Origin: Bordetella parapertussis
GTDB taxonomy: Bacteria; Pseudomonadota; Gammaproteobacteria; Burkholderiales; Burkholderiaceae_C
Reading direction: 5' to 3'
DNA: 18,652 nucleotides
NCBI GenBank assembly: GCA_945873925.1
Contig: CAMCES010000031.1
Coordinates: 1-18,652 of the forward strand
Part shown: one piece after another, positions 1 to 7,255 of the stretch
How positions within the stretch are numbered: position 1 is the first letter of the stretch
How the letters are laid out: every line of letters begins with the position of its first letter
Made by a program: the position numbers and the translations under genes
Notes under the pieces: generated by a model
Database searches by the model: none
The model's input: the letters and a program-made list of their open reading frames with translations, nothing else
Told to the model about the DNA's origin: nothing

Positions 1-900
1 CGCTTGCGCAGTGGCTTGCAACGCACCGGCAGCGGCATCGCTTCGGTGTTTGTGGGCAAGGTGATCGACGATGCTTTGTACGAGGAGCTGGAGTCAGCGT
101 TGTTGATGGCCGACGCAGGTGTGTCGGCCACCCAGCATGTTTTGCAGGCGCTCAAACAGCGGGTCAAGGCGGAAGCTGCCAAAGATCCCGAGCAGGTCAA
201 GGCCTTGCTGGTGCAGGTGCTGGCCGATGTGCTGCGCCCGCTCGAAGGCGAAATCCGCCTGGACAAACACCAGCCCACGGTCATCATGGTGGCGGGCGTC
301 AACGGTGCTGGCAAAACCACCTCGATCGGCAAACTGACCCGGCACATGAGCGACGCCGGTGCGAGCGTGTTGTTGGCGGCGGCCGACACCTTCCGCGCCG
401 CGGCCAAAGAGCAGTTATTGGTGTGGGCCGACCGCAACCAAGTGGACATCATCAGCCAAGAACAAGGCGACCCGGCAGCCGTGAGCTTTGACGCGGTAAC
501 CGCTGGCCGAGCCCGTGGCAAAGACGTGGTCTTGGTCGACACCGCCGGCCGACTGCCCACCCAGCTGCACCTGATGGAAGAGCTGAAAAAAATCAAACGC
601 GTGGTGCAAAAAGCCGAGGCGTCCGCGCCACACGAGGTGCTGCTGGTGATTGACGGCAACACCGGGCAAAACGCCCTGGCGCAGGTCAAGGCGTTTGACG
701 AAACTCTGGGCTTGACCGGCTTGATCGTCACCAAGCTCGACGGCACCGCCAAAGGCGGCGTGTTGGCCGCCATCGCTTTGTGGGCCAAACAACGTCCAGC
801 TGACCAAGCGCTGGCTGTGTATTTCATTGGCATTGGCGAAAAACTCGAGGACTTGCAGGCCTTCAGCGCCGATGAATTTGCCCAAGCCCTGATTACCTGA
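1..900 (+). CDS. ftsY: Signal recognition particle receptor FtsY (5' truncated by window edge)
   Basis: FtsY is the membrane-associated SRP receptor GTPase; it docks ribosome-nascent-chain/SRP complexes at the inner membrane for co-translational insertion. The frame is open from base 1 and has no believable start here, so the N-terminal part is missing. What remains is almost exactly the NG domain. Counting residues from base 4: helical N domain at about 1-85, P-loop GVNGAGKTT at 98-106, ADTFRAAAKEQL at 127-138 (G2 region), DTAGRL at 179-184 (G3), TKLD at 243-246 (G4) and the closing GIGEKLEDLQAF at 276-287. The FtsY-type rather than Ffh-type identity follows from the G-domain wording and from the end straight after the NG domain without an M domain. 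rpoH follows in the same direction, recalling the enterobacterial ftsY-ftsE-ftsX-rpoH order but without ftsEX. Confidence 0.96.
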   Translation, partial: RLRSGLQRTGSGIASVFVGKVIDDALYEELESALLMADAGVSATQHVLQALKQRVKAEAAKDPEQVKALLVQVLADVLRPLEGEIRLDKHQPTVIMVAGVNGAGKTTSIGKLTRHMSDAGASVLLAAADTFRAAAKEQLLVWADRNQVDIISQEQGDPAAVSFDAVTAGRARGKDVVLVDTAGRLPTQLHLMEELKKIKRVVQKAEASAPHEVLLVIDGNTGQNALAQVKAFDETLGLTGLIVTKLDGTAKGGVLAAIALWAKQRPADQALAVYFIGIGEKLEDLQAFSADEFAQALIT

Positions 901-926
901 CCTGAAATCCGCCTGTTCCACAGTTC

Positions 927-953
927 TTAGCACTCTACTCAACAGAGTGCTAA
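927..953. promoter_or_regulatory. CIRCE operator (HrcA binding site) upstream of rpoH
   Basis: The sequence is TTAGCACTC, nine bases, then GAGTGCTAA: a perfect 9-bp inverted repeat with the canonical spacer, matching the known CIRCE consensus at all 18 arm positions. CIRCE is bound by the HrcA repressor, which is released on heat shock. It lies in the 89-base gap between ftsY and the rpoH start and overlaps the likely rpoH promoter, so repression by HrcA is the natural reading. hrcA itself is not in the window. Confidence 0.95.
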
Positions 954-956
954 TAT
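927..956 (+). promoter_or_regulatory. Predicted sigma-70-type promoter of rpoH, embedded in CIRCE
   Basis: TTAGCA at 927-932 (4 of 6 to the -35 consensus) is followed 18 bases later by TAATAT at 951-956 (-10). The transcript would start near 963-964. The left CIRCE arm contains the -35 and the right arm runs into the -10, the geometry expected of a repressor that blocks RNA polymerase. The assignment is by inspection; other start sites, for instance inside ftsY, are possible. Confidence 0.55.
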
Positions 957-989
957 AGGCTTGTCACTGACATGGATAGGAGCCCATTG

Positions 990-1934
990 ATGACAACACT
1001 GATGCTTTCAACCCCCGCCGCGACCCCGGTTGCGGCCAATCCCTGGGCCTTGTTGCCCCCTTTGGGCAACTTGGATGCCTATATATCAGCGGTCAACCGC
1101 TTGCCCATGCTCACCTTAGAGCAAGAACAGGCCTTCGCCAAAAAACTCAAAGACAACAACGACCTCGAAGCCGCAGGTAAGCTGATCTTGTCGCACCTGC
1201 GCTTGGTGGTGTCCATTTCCCGCCAATTCGCGGGCTACGGTCTGCCCCAGGCTGACTTGATCCAAGAAGGCAATGTCGGCCTGATGAAAGCGGTCAAACG
1301 CTTTGACCCGGACCACGGCGTGCGCTTGGTCAGTTACGCGATGCACTGGATCAAGGCGGAAATCCACGAATACATCATCAAAAACTGGCGCATGGTCAAG
1401 CTCGCCACCACCAAAGCCCAGCGCAAACTGTTTTTCAACCTGCGCTCCAAAAAACAAGGCTTTCGCGCTGACGCTGGCGAGGACCACAGCAGCATCACCC
1501 GTGACACCCTGAGTGACACGCAAATTGACCTGGTTGCCAAAGAGCTCAATGTCAAGCGCGAAGAAGTGATCGAGATGGAAGCCCGCATGGCCGGTGGCGA
1601 TGTGCTGCTCGACCCCAGCCCCAGCGACGACGGCGAAGATGCGTTTGGCCCGATCGCTTACCTGGCGGATGTGCAACACGAACCGACCGCCATGATCGAA
1701 GCGCACCAACGCGACCTGATGTCCAGCGATGGCATCTCACAGGCTTTGGCTGCCCTGGACCCTCGCAGCCGCCGCATCGTGGAAGAGCGCTGGCTAAAGG
1801 TCAGTGACGATGGCTCTGGCGGCATGACACTGCATGAGCTGGCTGCAGAATACGGCGTGAGTGCAGAGCGGATTCGGCAAATTGAAGTCGCAGCCATGAA
1901 GAAGATGAAAACCGCTTTGCTGTCGTTTACCTGA
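990..1934 (+). CDS. rpoH: RNA polymerase heat-shock sigma factor RpoH (sigma-32)
   Basis: This sigma factor directs RNA polymerase to heat-shock promoters (chaperones, proteases). The protein is 314 residues from ATG 990, slightly longer than typical sigma-32. That start is preferred over the in-frame ATG at 972 because ATAGGAG (976-982) sits 7 bases before it and would lie inside the gene otherwise. Visible parts are sigma region 2 (about residues 35-135, with DLIQEGNVGLMKAVKRFD and SYAMHWIKAEI), the RpoH-specific box QRKLFFNLR (about 144-152), and region 4 with LDPRSRRIVEERWL and the helix-turn-helix LHELAAEYGVSAERIRQIE near the C-terminus. A roughly 30-residue Ala/Pro-rich N-terminal leader precedes region 1.2/2. 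It is transcribed alone, from a CIRCE-overlapped promoter to its own terminator. Confidence 0.97.
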   Translation: MTTLMLSTPAATPVAANPWALLPPLGNLDAYISAVNRLPMLTLEQEQAFAKKLKDNNDLEAAGKLILSHLRLVVSISRQFAGYGLPQADLIQEGNVGLMKAVKRFDPDHGVRLVSYAMHWIKAEIHEYIIKNWRMVKLATTKAQRKLFFNLRSKKQGFRADAGEDHSSITRDTLSDTQIDLVAKELNVKREEVIEMEARMAGGDVLLDPSPSDDGEDAFGPIAYLADVQHEPTAMIEAHQRDLMSSDGISQALAALDPRSRRIVEERWLKVSDDGSGGMTLHELAAEYGVSAERIRQIEVAAMKKMKTALLSFT

Positions 1935-1971
1935 CCGCAAGGCGGACTGCAAGTCAGCGCAGCCCCATCAA

Positions 1972-2006
1972 CCGCTTGGTCAGCTCATGCACCAAGCGGC
2001 TTTTTT
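1972..2006 (+). terminator. Rho-independent terminator of rpoH
   Basis: A perfect 9-bp stem CCGCTTGGT / ACCAAGCGG (1972-1980 and 1991-1999) with a 10-base loop is followed by six T (2001-2006). The T run overlaps the stop codon of the convergent sco gene (2005-2007). On the minus strand the same hairpin lacks a U tract, so it is a poor intrinsic terminator for sco. Confidence 0.88.
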
Positions 2007-2580
2007 ATTTCAAAAGCTTGCCAATGTCCTCGGCCATGGCCACTGGTCCCAATCCGTAGCGGGCATACAACCGAAGACGCCCCTCGGTGTCATAGATATA
2101 AGTGCCTGCTTGGTGATCCATGGTGTAGCTGGTGGGGGTGGGGCCTGGTACTTTTTTGTAGTAGATCTTGAAGCTTTTGGCCAAGGCAGGTAACTCCTCA
2201 AGGCTGGGCACCAGGGCCAAAAAGGACGGATCAAAGTTGGCCATGTAGGACTTGAGTACCTCGGCTTGGTCACGCTCAGGATCCACGGTGATGAACAACG
2301 GCTGTAGCTGATTGCCTTTGTCACCCAACATCTTTTTCACCTGAACCCACTCGCTCAAGCTGGTCGGGCAAAAATCTGGGCATTGGGTAAAACCAAAAAA
2401 CACCACCACCACTTTGCCCTTGAAATCCGCCAAGCTGCGCTTTTGTCCGTTATGGTCTTTGAGTTGAAATGCTGTGGCGTAATCTGCGCCAGTCAAGTCG
2501 ATGGACTTGAATGACGGCTTCTCAGCTGAGCAACCCGCCAGCAGCAACAGGCTCATCAGCATCACGCGCCACAGCATCAT
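2005..2580 (-). CDS. sco: SCO1/SenC family copper chaperone lipoprotein
   Basis: This family delivers copper to, and reduces cysteines of, the CuA centre of cytochrome c oxidase subunit II on the periplasmic side. The protein is 191 residues. Its N-terminal hydrophobic segment ends in a lipobox LLAGC (Cys17), so it is probably a membrane-anchored lipoprotein. The thioredoxin fold carries the copper-binding CPDFC motif (Cys67, Cys71) and the distal ligand His156 in YTMDHQAGTYIYD. The frame stays open upstream, but ATG 2580 is chosen because it overlaps the ctaB stop as ATGA and immediately precedes the signal sequence; a second ATG follows directly at 2577. It is the last gene of the oxidase assembly operon and converges on rpoH. 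Confidence 0.95.
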   Translation of the reverse strand: MMLWRVMLMSLLLLAGCSAEKPSFKSIDLTGADYATAFQLKDHNGQKRSLADFKGKVVVVFFGFTQCPDFCPTSLSEWVQVKKMLGDKGNQLQPLFITVDPERDQAEVLKSYMANFDPSFLALVPSLEELPALAKSFKIYYKKVPGPTPTSYTMDHQAGTYIYDTEGRLRLYARYGLGPVAMAEDIGKLLK

Positions 2581-3479
2581 GCAACTCCCGGTAAATAGTG
2601 GTCGATCAACAAAGCAGCAAACAGCAAGCTCAGGTGGATCAGGGAAAACTTGAAGGTCTTGCGTGCCAACTCGTCTGAGTAGTTGCGCCACAGAGCCCAT
2701 GCATAAGCACAAAACATCACACTCAAGACAATGGCCGACACCAGGTAAAACCAGCCGCTCATGCGGTAAACAAACGGCATCAGGCAAGCCGCGAGCAAGA
2801 CAAAGGTGTAGAGCAATATTTGCAGACGGGTGAACTCGTTGCCATGGGTCACGGGCAACATGGGCAGGCCTGACTTGCGGTAGTCCTCAACCCGGTACAA
2901 GGCCAGCGCCCAAAAATGCGGTGGAGTCCACAAGAAAATGATCAAGAACAAGATCAGTGCCTCTGGCCCGACATCACCGGTCATGGCAGCCCAGCCCAAC
3001 ACCGGTGGCATGGCACCCGAGGCACCACCGATCACGATGTTTTGTGGTGTCAGGGGTTTCAAAATCACGGTGTAGATGACGGCATAGCCCACAAAGGTGG
3101 CGAAGGTCAACCACATGGTGAGCGGGTTGACCCAGATGTACAACACCGCCGAGCCCAGCAGGCACAGCACCGCTGAAAACAACAAGGTGTCGCGGTCGCT
3201 CAACTCGCCTCTGGCAGTCGGCCGCCAGGAGGTGCGTTTCATGCGTGCATCGATGGCTTTTTCAACGATGCAGTTGAAAGCAGCCGCGGCACCCGAGACC
3301 AGCCAAATGCCAAAGCAAGCGATGGCGCCCAATCGCACTTCAGGCCAAGACGGCAGGCCAGGAACAGCCAAGACCATACCGATCAATGCACAAAACACAA
3401 TCAACTGAATCACCCGCGGCTTGGTCAAGGCGTTGAACTGTTGCCATCGCAAGGGCATGAACTGGGCAGGTGACTTCAT
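2577..3479 (-). CDS. ctaB: Protohaem IX farnesyltransferase (haem O synthase)
   Basis: This integral membrane prenyltransferase adds a farnesyl group to haem B to make haem O, the precursor of haem A for the oxidase (also called cyoE or cox10). The protein is 300 residues, the usual family length, with about eight to nine hydrophobic segments. The Asp-rich prenyl-diphosphate-binding region is recognisable as NCIVEKAIDARMKRTSWRP (residues 69-87), followed by TARGELS. WTPPHFWALALYRVEDY in the second half is a strong haem O synthase signature. ATG 3479 is chosen because it overlaps the ctaA stop by four bases (ATGA, 3476-3479). The 3' end overlaps the sco start in the same way. The frame is open a further 351 bases upstream, but that is shadow of ctaA. 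Confidence 0.96.
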   Translation of the reverse strand: MKSPAQFMPLRWQQFNALTKPRVIQLIVFCALIGMVLAVPGLPSWPEVRLGAIACFGIWLVSGAAAAFNCIVEKAIDARMKRTSWRPTARGELSDRDTLLFSAVLCLLGSAVLYIWVNPLTMWLTFATFVGYAVIYTVILKPLTPQNIVIGGASGAMPPVLGWAAMTGDVGPEALILFLIIFLWTPPHFWALALYRVEDYRKSGLPMLPVTHGNEFTRLQILLYTFVLLAACLMPFVYRMSGWFYLVSAIVLSVMFCAYAWALWRNYSDELARKTFKFSLIHLSLLFAALLIDHYLPGVA

Positions 3480-4609
3480 GAGGAAGGCCCGGAGAAAGCA
3501 GCAGCGATTTGCTTGGATTGCTGAGCTTTGGAAACGGCCAATGTCCAAACCAGCAAGATCACCATGGCGGCGGCGGCACCGGTATGCAGCAGGGCCGCCA
3601 ACAGGGGCCAACCGAGTACCGCATTTGAAACGCCGGTGAGGAATTGCAACACAATCAAAGCCAACAGCGCTTTGGCTTGGACTTGCAGTCCATGTCGATG
3701 CATGCCCCATGCAGACAACACGAGCAACACCACCACCAGCACAGCATGCCAACGGTGCACAAAGTGAATCGCGGTCAAGGCCTGGAAAGGTAAATAAGCA
3801 CCCTGTGCATCCACGCCCAAATGCCGCCAAAGTTCAAATCCCTTGTTGAAATCCATCTCAGGCCACCAACTGCCTTGGCACTTGGGGTAGGTGTCACAAG
3901 CCAAGACCGCATAGTTGCTGCTGACCCATCCACCCAAGACAATTTGCAGCAGCAAAAACACTGTGGTGACGCCCAATAAGAGATACACACCGCTCGGCAT
4001 GGGGTGGCGCTGATCTACCCAAGGCGATGTCCGCTGGCGTACCGATTGCATGACCAGGAAAGCCAACAACAGCATGCCTCCCAACAGGTGCAGGCTGACG
4101 ATCGCGGGAAACAACTTCATGGTGACGGTGAAAGCACCGAACGCGCCTTGCACACAGACCCACACCAGGGAGAGTGTGGGCCAACCCCAAAGGGTTCGCT
4201 CGCTGCGCCATGAAAACACCGCCAAGGTGAGGATCAACACGCCCACCACCATCGCCATGTAGCGGTGGATCATCTCTATCCAGGCCTTGCTCCATGTCAC
4301 CGGTCCAGTGGGCATGGCGGTTTGTGCCGCCTCGATGGAGGCATTCGCCCCCAAGGGGCTGGCGTGGCCATAGCACCCTGGCCAATCGGGACAACCCAAA
4401 CCCGAGTCGGTTAAACGGGTGAATGAACCGAACAAAACCAAATCGAAGGTCAGAAACAAGGTGAACAAGGTGAGATACCTGACACGCTGAGGGATGTCTG
4501 TGTTTTTGTGGCGCAACCATACCCAGGTGAATGGCCCCAGGGCCAATACCAAGGCCAGCAAAGCCAATTGCAACAAGGGCGCGACATTGATCAAGGCAAC
4601 TTCATTCAT
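3476..4609 (-). CDS. ctaA: Haem A synthase (CtaA/COX15 family)
   Basis: This multi-spanning membrane enzyme oxidises the C8 methyl of haem O to the formyl group of haem A. The protein is 377 residues from ATG 4609, with about eight hydrophobic segments. Conserved pieces are GSFTRLTDSGLGCPDWPGC (Cys73 and Cys79), EMIHRYMAM with a haem-ligand His (about 115), SLHLLGGMLL, CDTYPKCQGSWWPEMDF, IHFVHRWHAV and LLHTGAAAAMV, giving the paired histidines typical of the family. The start overlaps the stop of the preceding thioredoxin-like gene by ATGA (4606-4609). A longer reading from 4639 is possible but would add ten residues that overlap the upstream gene and break this pattern. It is placed with ctaB, the preceding step in haem A synthesis. 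Confidence 0.96.
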   Translation of the reverse strand: MNEVALINVAPLLQLALLALVLALGPFTWVWLRHKNTDIPQRVRYLTLFTLFLTFDLVLFGSFTRLTDSGLGCPDWPGCYGHASPLGANASIEAAQTAMPTGPVTWSKAWIEMIHRYMAMVVGVLILTLAVFSWRSERTLWGWPTLSLVWVCVQGAFGAFTVTMKLFPAIVSLHLLGGMLLLAFLVMQSVRQRTSPWVDQRHPMPSGVYLLLGVTTVFLLLQIVLGGWVSSNYAVLACDTYPKCQGSWWPEMDFNKGFELWRHLGVDAQGAYLPFQALTAIHFVHRWHAVLVVVLLVLSAWGMHRHGLQVQAKALLALIVLQFLTGVSNAVLGWPLLAALLHTGAAAAMVILLVWTLAVSKAQQSKQIAAAFSGPSS

Positions 4610-5313
4610 GGTGTGTTTGACCGTCCCGCTTTGTCCCAAGAAACCGAGGCACGCAACAAACGCTCCCAGTCTTTGCGCAACTTGGGTGCTTGCTCTGCTG
4701 TCAAGTTGGCGGGAAAGCGCATCATCCAGTTGCCATGCGGGTCAACCAGGTAAAGATGCTCATGCAAGCCATGGCCTGGCGCAGGCGCAAGCCACTGCTC
4801 GATTTGGGCCTGGGGCATGCGCAGCACCTGTGCGTCGGTCAAACCAGCACGCAATGTGTTGTCCACCTGACCTGCATCACTGACCAGCCATACCCAGTCG
4901 GTGCGTTCACGTTCTCTGCCCAAGGTGGCGCGAATTTGCCGCTGCAGATACAAATTTTGCTGACAACCGGCATCGCACGAAGCGGGCGCCACGCTGACCA
5001 ACAACCACTGACCCTTGAGTGCAGGCAAGTCCACGGTGGCTCCTTGCAGGTCGGTGACTGACAAGCTTGGCAAAGCTTTGACAGGTTGAATCAGCGTGCC
5101 AAAGCTGTTGAGGCTGCCCGGCCTGATCACGTAATAGGTCAGGTAAGAGGCCAACACGGGTGCAGCGCAAATCAGCAGCACAAACATCATGCGCCAGCGC
5201 CCAGCAACTGTTCGCCGTGTATCTTCATCAGCCGCGGCCACAGGGTCTGGTAAGTCGTACACAGTCAATCCCAATGCTTGCGGTTTATCGTTGGTCGGTT
5301 GTTGATTGGGCAT
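4606..5313 (-). CDS. Membrane-anchored thioredoxin-like protein with CxxxC, probable oxidase assembly factor
   Basis: I do not recognise a named gene. The 235-residue protein has a cytoplasmic N-terminal stretch of about 40 residues, one membrane segment (about 43-62), and a periplasmic domain built like a Sco/thioredoxin fold. The segment LPSLSVTDLQGATVDLPALK precedes WLLVSVAPASCDAGC, which holds a CxxxC pair (Cys113, Cys117) where Sco proteins have their copper site. A His-rich strand GHGLHEHLYLVDPHG (His181, 184, 186, 193) lies where Sco has its distal His ligand. Its location between surF1 and ctaA, overlapping surF1 by 29 bases and ctaA by 4, argues for a role in CuA or oxidase assembly; that is inference. 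ATG 5313 has no good ribosome binding site, in line with translational coupling to surF1. Confidence 0.85.
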   Translation of the reverse strand: MPNQQPTNDKPQALGLTVYDLPDPVAAADEDTRRTVAGRWRMMFVLLICAAPVLASYLTYYVIRPGSLNSFGTLIQPVKALPSLSVTDLQGATVDLPALKGQWLLVSVAPASCDAGCQQNLYLQRQIRATLGRERERTDWVWLVSDAGQVDNTLRAGLTDAQVLRMPQAQIEQWLAPAPGHGLHEHLYLVDPHGNWMMRFPANLTAEQAPKLRKDWERLLRASVSWDKAGRSNTP

Positions 5314-6058
5314 GTTGTCTAAAGGGTTGAATCCATTGAAACCATATGTAGAGACCGGCGATCAAAGCACACAAGGCGAACCATTGGAAAGCGTAACCCT
5401 TGTTTTTGTCTGCGCTGCCGGCTACCACTGGCCAATCGCGGCGCAGTCCCTCTGAGGCTTCGCCTGTTTGAATCACCACTGCACTGACATTGTCGGTGAC
5501 CAAGGCACGCATGCTGGCCATGTCCAAATTGGCCTGTATCCGTGGCTGGGTATGCGCAGAGGCGGTTTGAGCTTTGGCTGAACCGAGCTCAACCATTTGA
5601 GACAAAGGAGCCGCAATACGACCCTCGACAACCACATCTGTATCAGGTGTCCGAACAAGCGGGGCTTTTGTGGCATCTACCAGGTCGCGCTGAATCCAGC
5701 CACGCTGCACCCAAACCACCTGTCCTGGGGACCAGCGCAAAGGCGTCATCACCCAGAAGCCAGCTTTGCCATGGTGGTTCCTGTTGTCGAGATAAATGGT
5801 TTGGTCGGTCAGCCATTGGCCTTTCAAAACCACCCGACGGTGGACCTCTTGCCACAACAGCGGCATGCTCTGCAACTCGGTTGCCTGCAAAGCGGGCAGG
5901 GCTGTTTGTGCCGCCAAACTGGCTTGCAAGTTCAGCTTTTCTTGGGCACGCGAAATTTGCCATTGGCCCAACTGGAAGGTGACCACAACACCCACCAGCG
6001 CAGCCGCAGCGACCACCACCTTGCGCCAGGTCATTGAACGGGGCTCAGTGGACTGCAT
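5285..6058 (-). CDS. surF1: SURF1 family cytochrome oxidase assembly protein
   Basis: SURF1 helps insert haem A into oxidase subunit I. The protein is about 257 residues with the family's two-helix layout. One membrane segment lies near the N-terminus (VVVAAAALVGVVVTFQLGQW), followed by WQISRAQEK as in other SURF1 proteins, a large periplasmic domain (GFWVMTPLRW, VWVQRGWIQRD), and a C-terminal segment with YAFQWFALCALIAGLYIWF. The start is uncertain: GTG 6067, ATG 6058 and ATG 6034 are in frame. 6058 is chosen because a weak GTGAG precedes it. It begins the second half of the cox locus, only 23 bases from the divergent DUF2909 gene. Confidence 0.92.
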   Translation of the reverse strand: MQSTEPRSMTWRKVVVAAAALVGVVVTFQLGQWQISRAQEKLNLQASLAAQTALPALQATELQSMPLLWQEVHRRVVLKGQWLTDQTIYLDNRNHHGKAGFWVMTPLRWSPGQVVWVQRGWIQRDLVDATKAPLVRTPDTDVVVEGRIAAPLSQMVELGSAKAQTASAHTQPRIQANLDMASMRALVTDNVSAVVIQTGEASEGLRRDWPVVAGSADKNKGYAFQWFALCALIAGLYIWFQWIQPFRQHAQSTTDQR

Positions 6059-6081
6059 CAAACTCACGAGATAATGTCAAT

Positions 6082-6309
6082 ATGAAAATATTCATTGCCA
6101 TTGTTTTTTTAGGTGTGCTGGCCGCATTGGGCTCAGCGCTTGTCTTCATGATGCGAGGCGACACAGAAGGTGCGCCCAAAACAAGCCGCATGATGCGGGC
6201 CTTGGCATTTCGGGTTGGCATCTCCATCGTATTGTTTCTGTGCATCTTGCTGAGTTGGAAAATGGGATGGGTTCAACCGACTGGGATTCCATTGACACCT
6301 GCCGCATGA
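6082..6309 (+). CDS. Twin-transmembrane protein, DUF2909 family
   Basis: This is a 75-residue protein made of two hydrophobic segments: FIAIVFLGVLAALGSALVFMM (about 3-23) and ISIVLFLCILLSWKMGW (about 49-65). They are joined by a short polar, basic loop (RGDTEGAPKTSRMMRALAFR). This matches the small DUF2909 'twin transmembrane' family that I know from cox loci of beta- and gammaproteobacteria; its function is not established. ATG 6082 is preferred to the upstream in-frame ATG 6034, because the earlier start would add a polar leader lying inside surF1. It is the only gene of the cox region on the plus strand, divergent from surF1 and convergent with ctaE. Confidence 0.85.
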   Translation: MKIFIAIVFLGVLAALGSALVFMMRGDTEGAPKTSRMMRALAFRVGISIVLFLCILLSWKMGWVQPTGIPLTPAA

Positions 6310-6318
6310 ATTAAGCAT

Positions 6319-6347
6319 AAAAAGGGCCGCGATTGCGGCCCTTTTTT
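6319..6347. terminator. Bidirectional rho-independent terminator between DUF2909 and ctaE
   Basis: AAAAAGGGCCGC, a GATT loop, then GCGGCCCTTTTTT form a 7-bp GC stem flanked by A and T tracts. It works on both strands: for the DUF2909 gene ending at 6309 and for ctaE ending at 6361. It implies that the ctaC-to-ctaE transcript mostly stops here and that surF1-to-sco needs its own promoter. Confidence 0.92.
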
Positions 6348-6360
6348 CTGTGCAAATCGA

Positions 6361-7242
6361 TCAGAGCCAGTAAACCAAAATGTACAAGCCCAACCAAACC
6401 ACGTCCACAAAATGCCAGTACCAGGCAGCACCTTCAAAACCAAAGTGATTGCTGGCGGTGAAATGTCCCTTTTGCAAACGAAGGGTGATGAACAACAGCA
6501 TCAACATGCCAATGAACACATGGAAGCCATGAAAGCCAGTGAGCATGAAGAAAGTAGAGCCATAGACACCTGAGGTCAGCTTGAGGTTGAGGTCCGCGTA
6601 GGCATGGTAGTACTCATAGCCTTGAACCAACAAGAAAACAACGCCCAACAAGACGGTGAGCCACATGAATTGGATGGTCTTGCTGCGGTTGTTTTCCAGC
6701 AATGCGTGGTGCGCGATGGTGAGTGTGACACCAGAGCTCAACAACAATGCGGTGTTGATGGTGGGCAACCAAAACGGTGTCATGGTTTGGAAAGGCTCGA
6801 CGATGCCGCCAGGAGATGCGGTAGCGCCGGCCACCATGCTCGGCCAAGCAGCTTTGAAATCGGGCCAAAGCAAAGCGTTTTCTGCATTGCCAAGCTCTGG
6901 TACAGAGTGCATACGCGCCCACCACAAGGCGGAGAAGAATGCACCGAAGAACATGACTTCGGAGAAGATGAACCAGCTCATGCTCCAGCGGTAGGACAGG
7001 TCGATTTTTCGACCAAATTTGCCAGATTCACTTTCATGGACCGCATCGCTGAACCATTGGAACAACACAAACAACCAAATGGCCATGCCAGCGAAGAAAG
7101 AGTACATACCCCAACTGACATCGTTCATCCACTGGCTGGCACCCAGAACGACAAAAAACAAACCAAGAGCCGCAAATGCAGGATGCCGCGAAGGTTCTGG
7201 GACATAGTAATAAGGCTTTGCGCCATTGGTTGTGCCGCTCAT
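6361..7242 (-). CDS. ctaE: Cytochrome c oxidase subunit III
   Basis: Subunit III (coxC) is the core membrane subunit that stabilises the aa3 oxidase and proton uptake; it carries no redox centre. The protein is 293 residues with the expected seven hydrophobic segments. Family wording includes SYRWSMSWFIFSEVMFFGAFFSALWW, the region with the conserved Glu, LTGFHGFHVFIGMLML with its paired His, and the C-terminal AAWYWHFVDVVWLGLYILVYW. The start at ATG 7242 is supported by AAAAGGAG (7250-7257) seven bases upstream; the longer open frame to 7284 has no such site. That ribosome binding site overlaps the DUF2970 stop codon, so the two genes are closely coupled. Confidence 0.97.
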   Translation of the reverse strand: MSGTTNGAKPYYYVPEPSRHPAFAALGLFFVVLGASQWMNDVSWGMYSFFAGMAIWLFVLFQWFSDAVHESESGKFGRKIDLSYRWSMSWFIFSEVMFFGAFFSALWWARMHSVPELGNAENALLWPDFKAAWPSMVAGATASPGGIVEPFQTMTPFWLPTINTALLLSSGVTLTIAHHALLENNRSKTIQFMWLTVLLGVVFLLVQGYEYYHAYADLNLKLTSGVYGSTFFMLTGFHGFHVFIGMLMLLFITLRLQKGHFTASNHFGFEGAAWYWHFVDVVWLGLYILVYWL

Positions 7243-7255
7243 CTCTCGACTCCTT

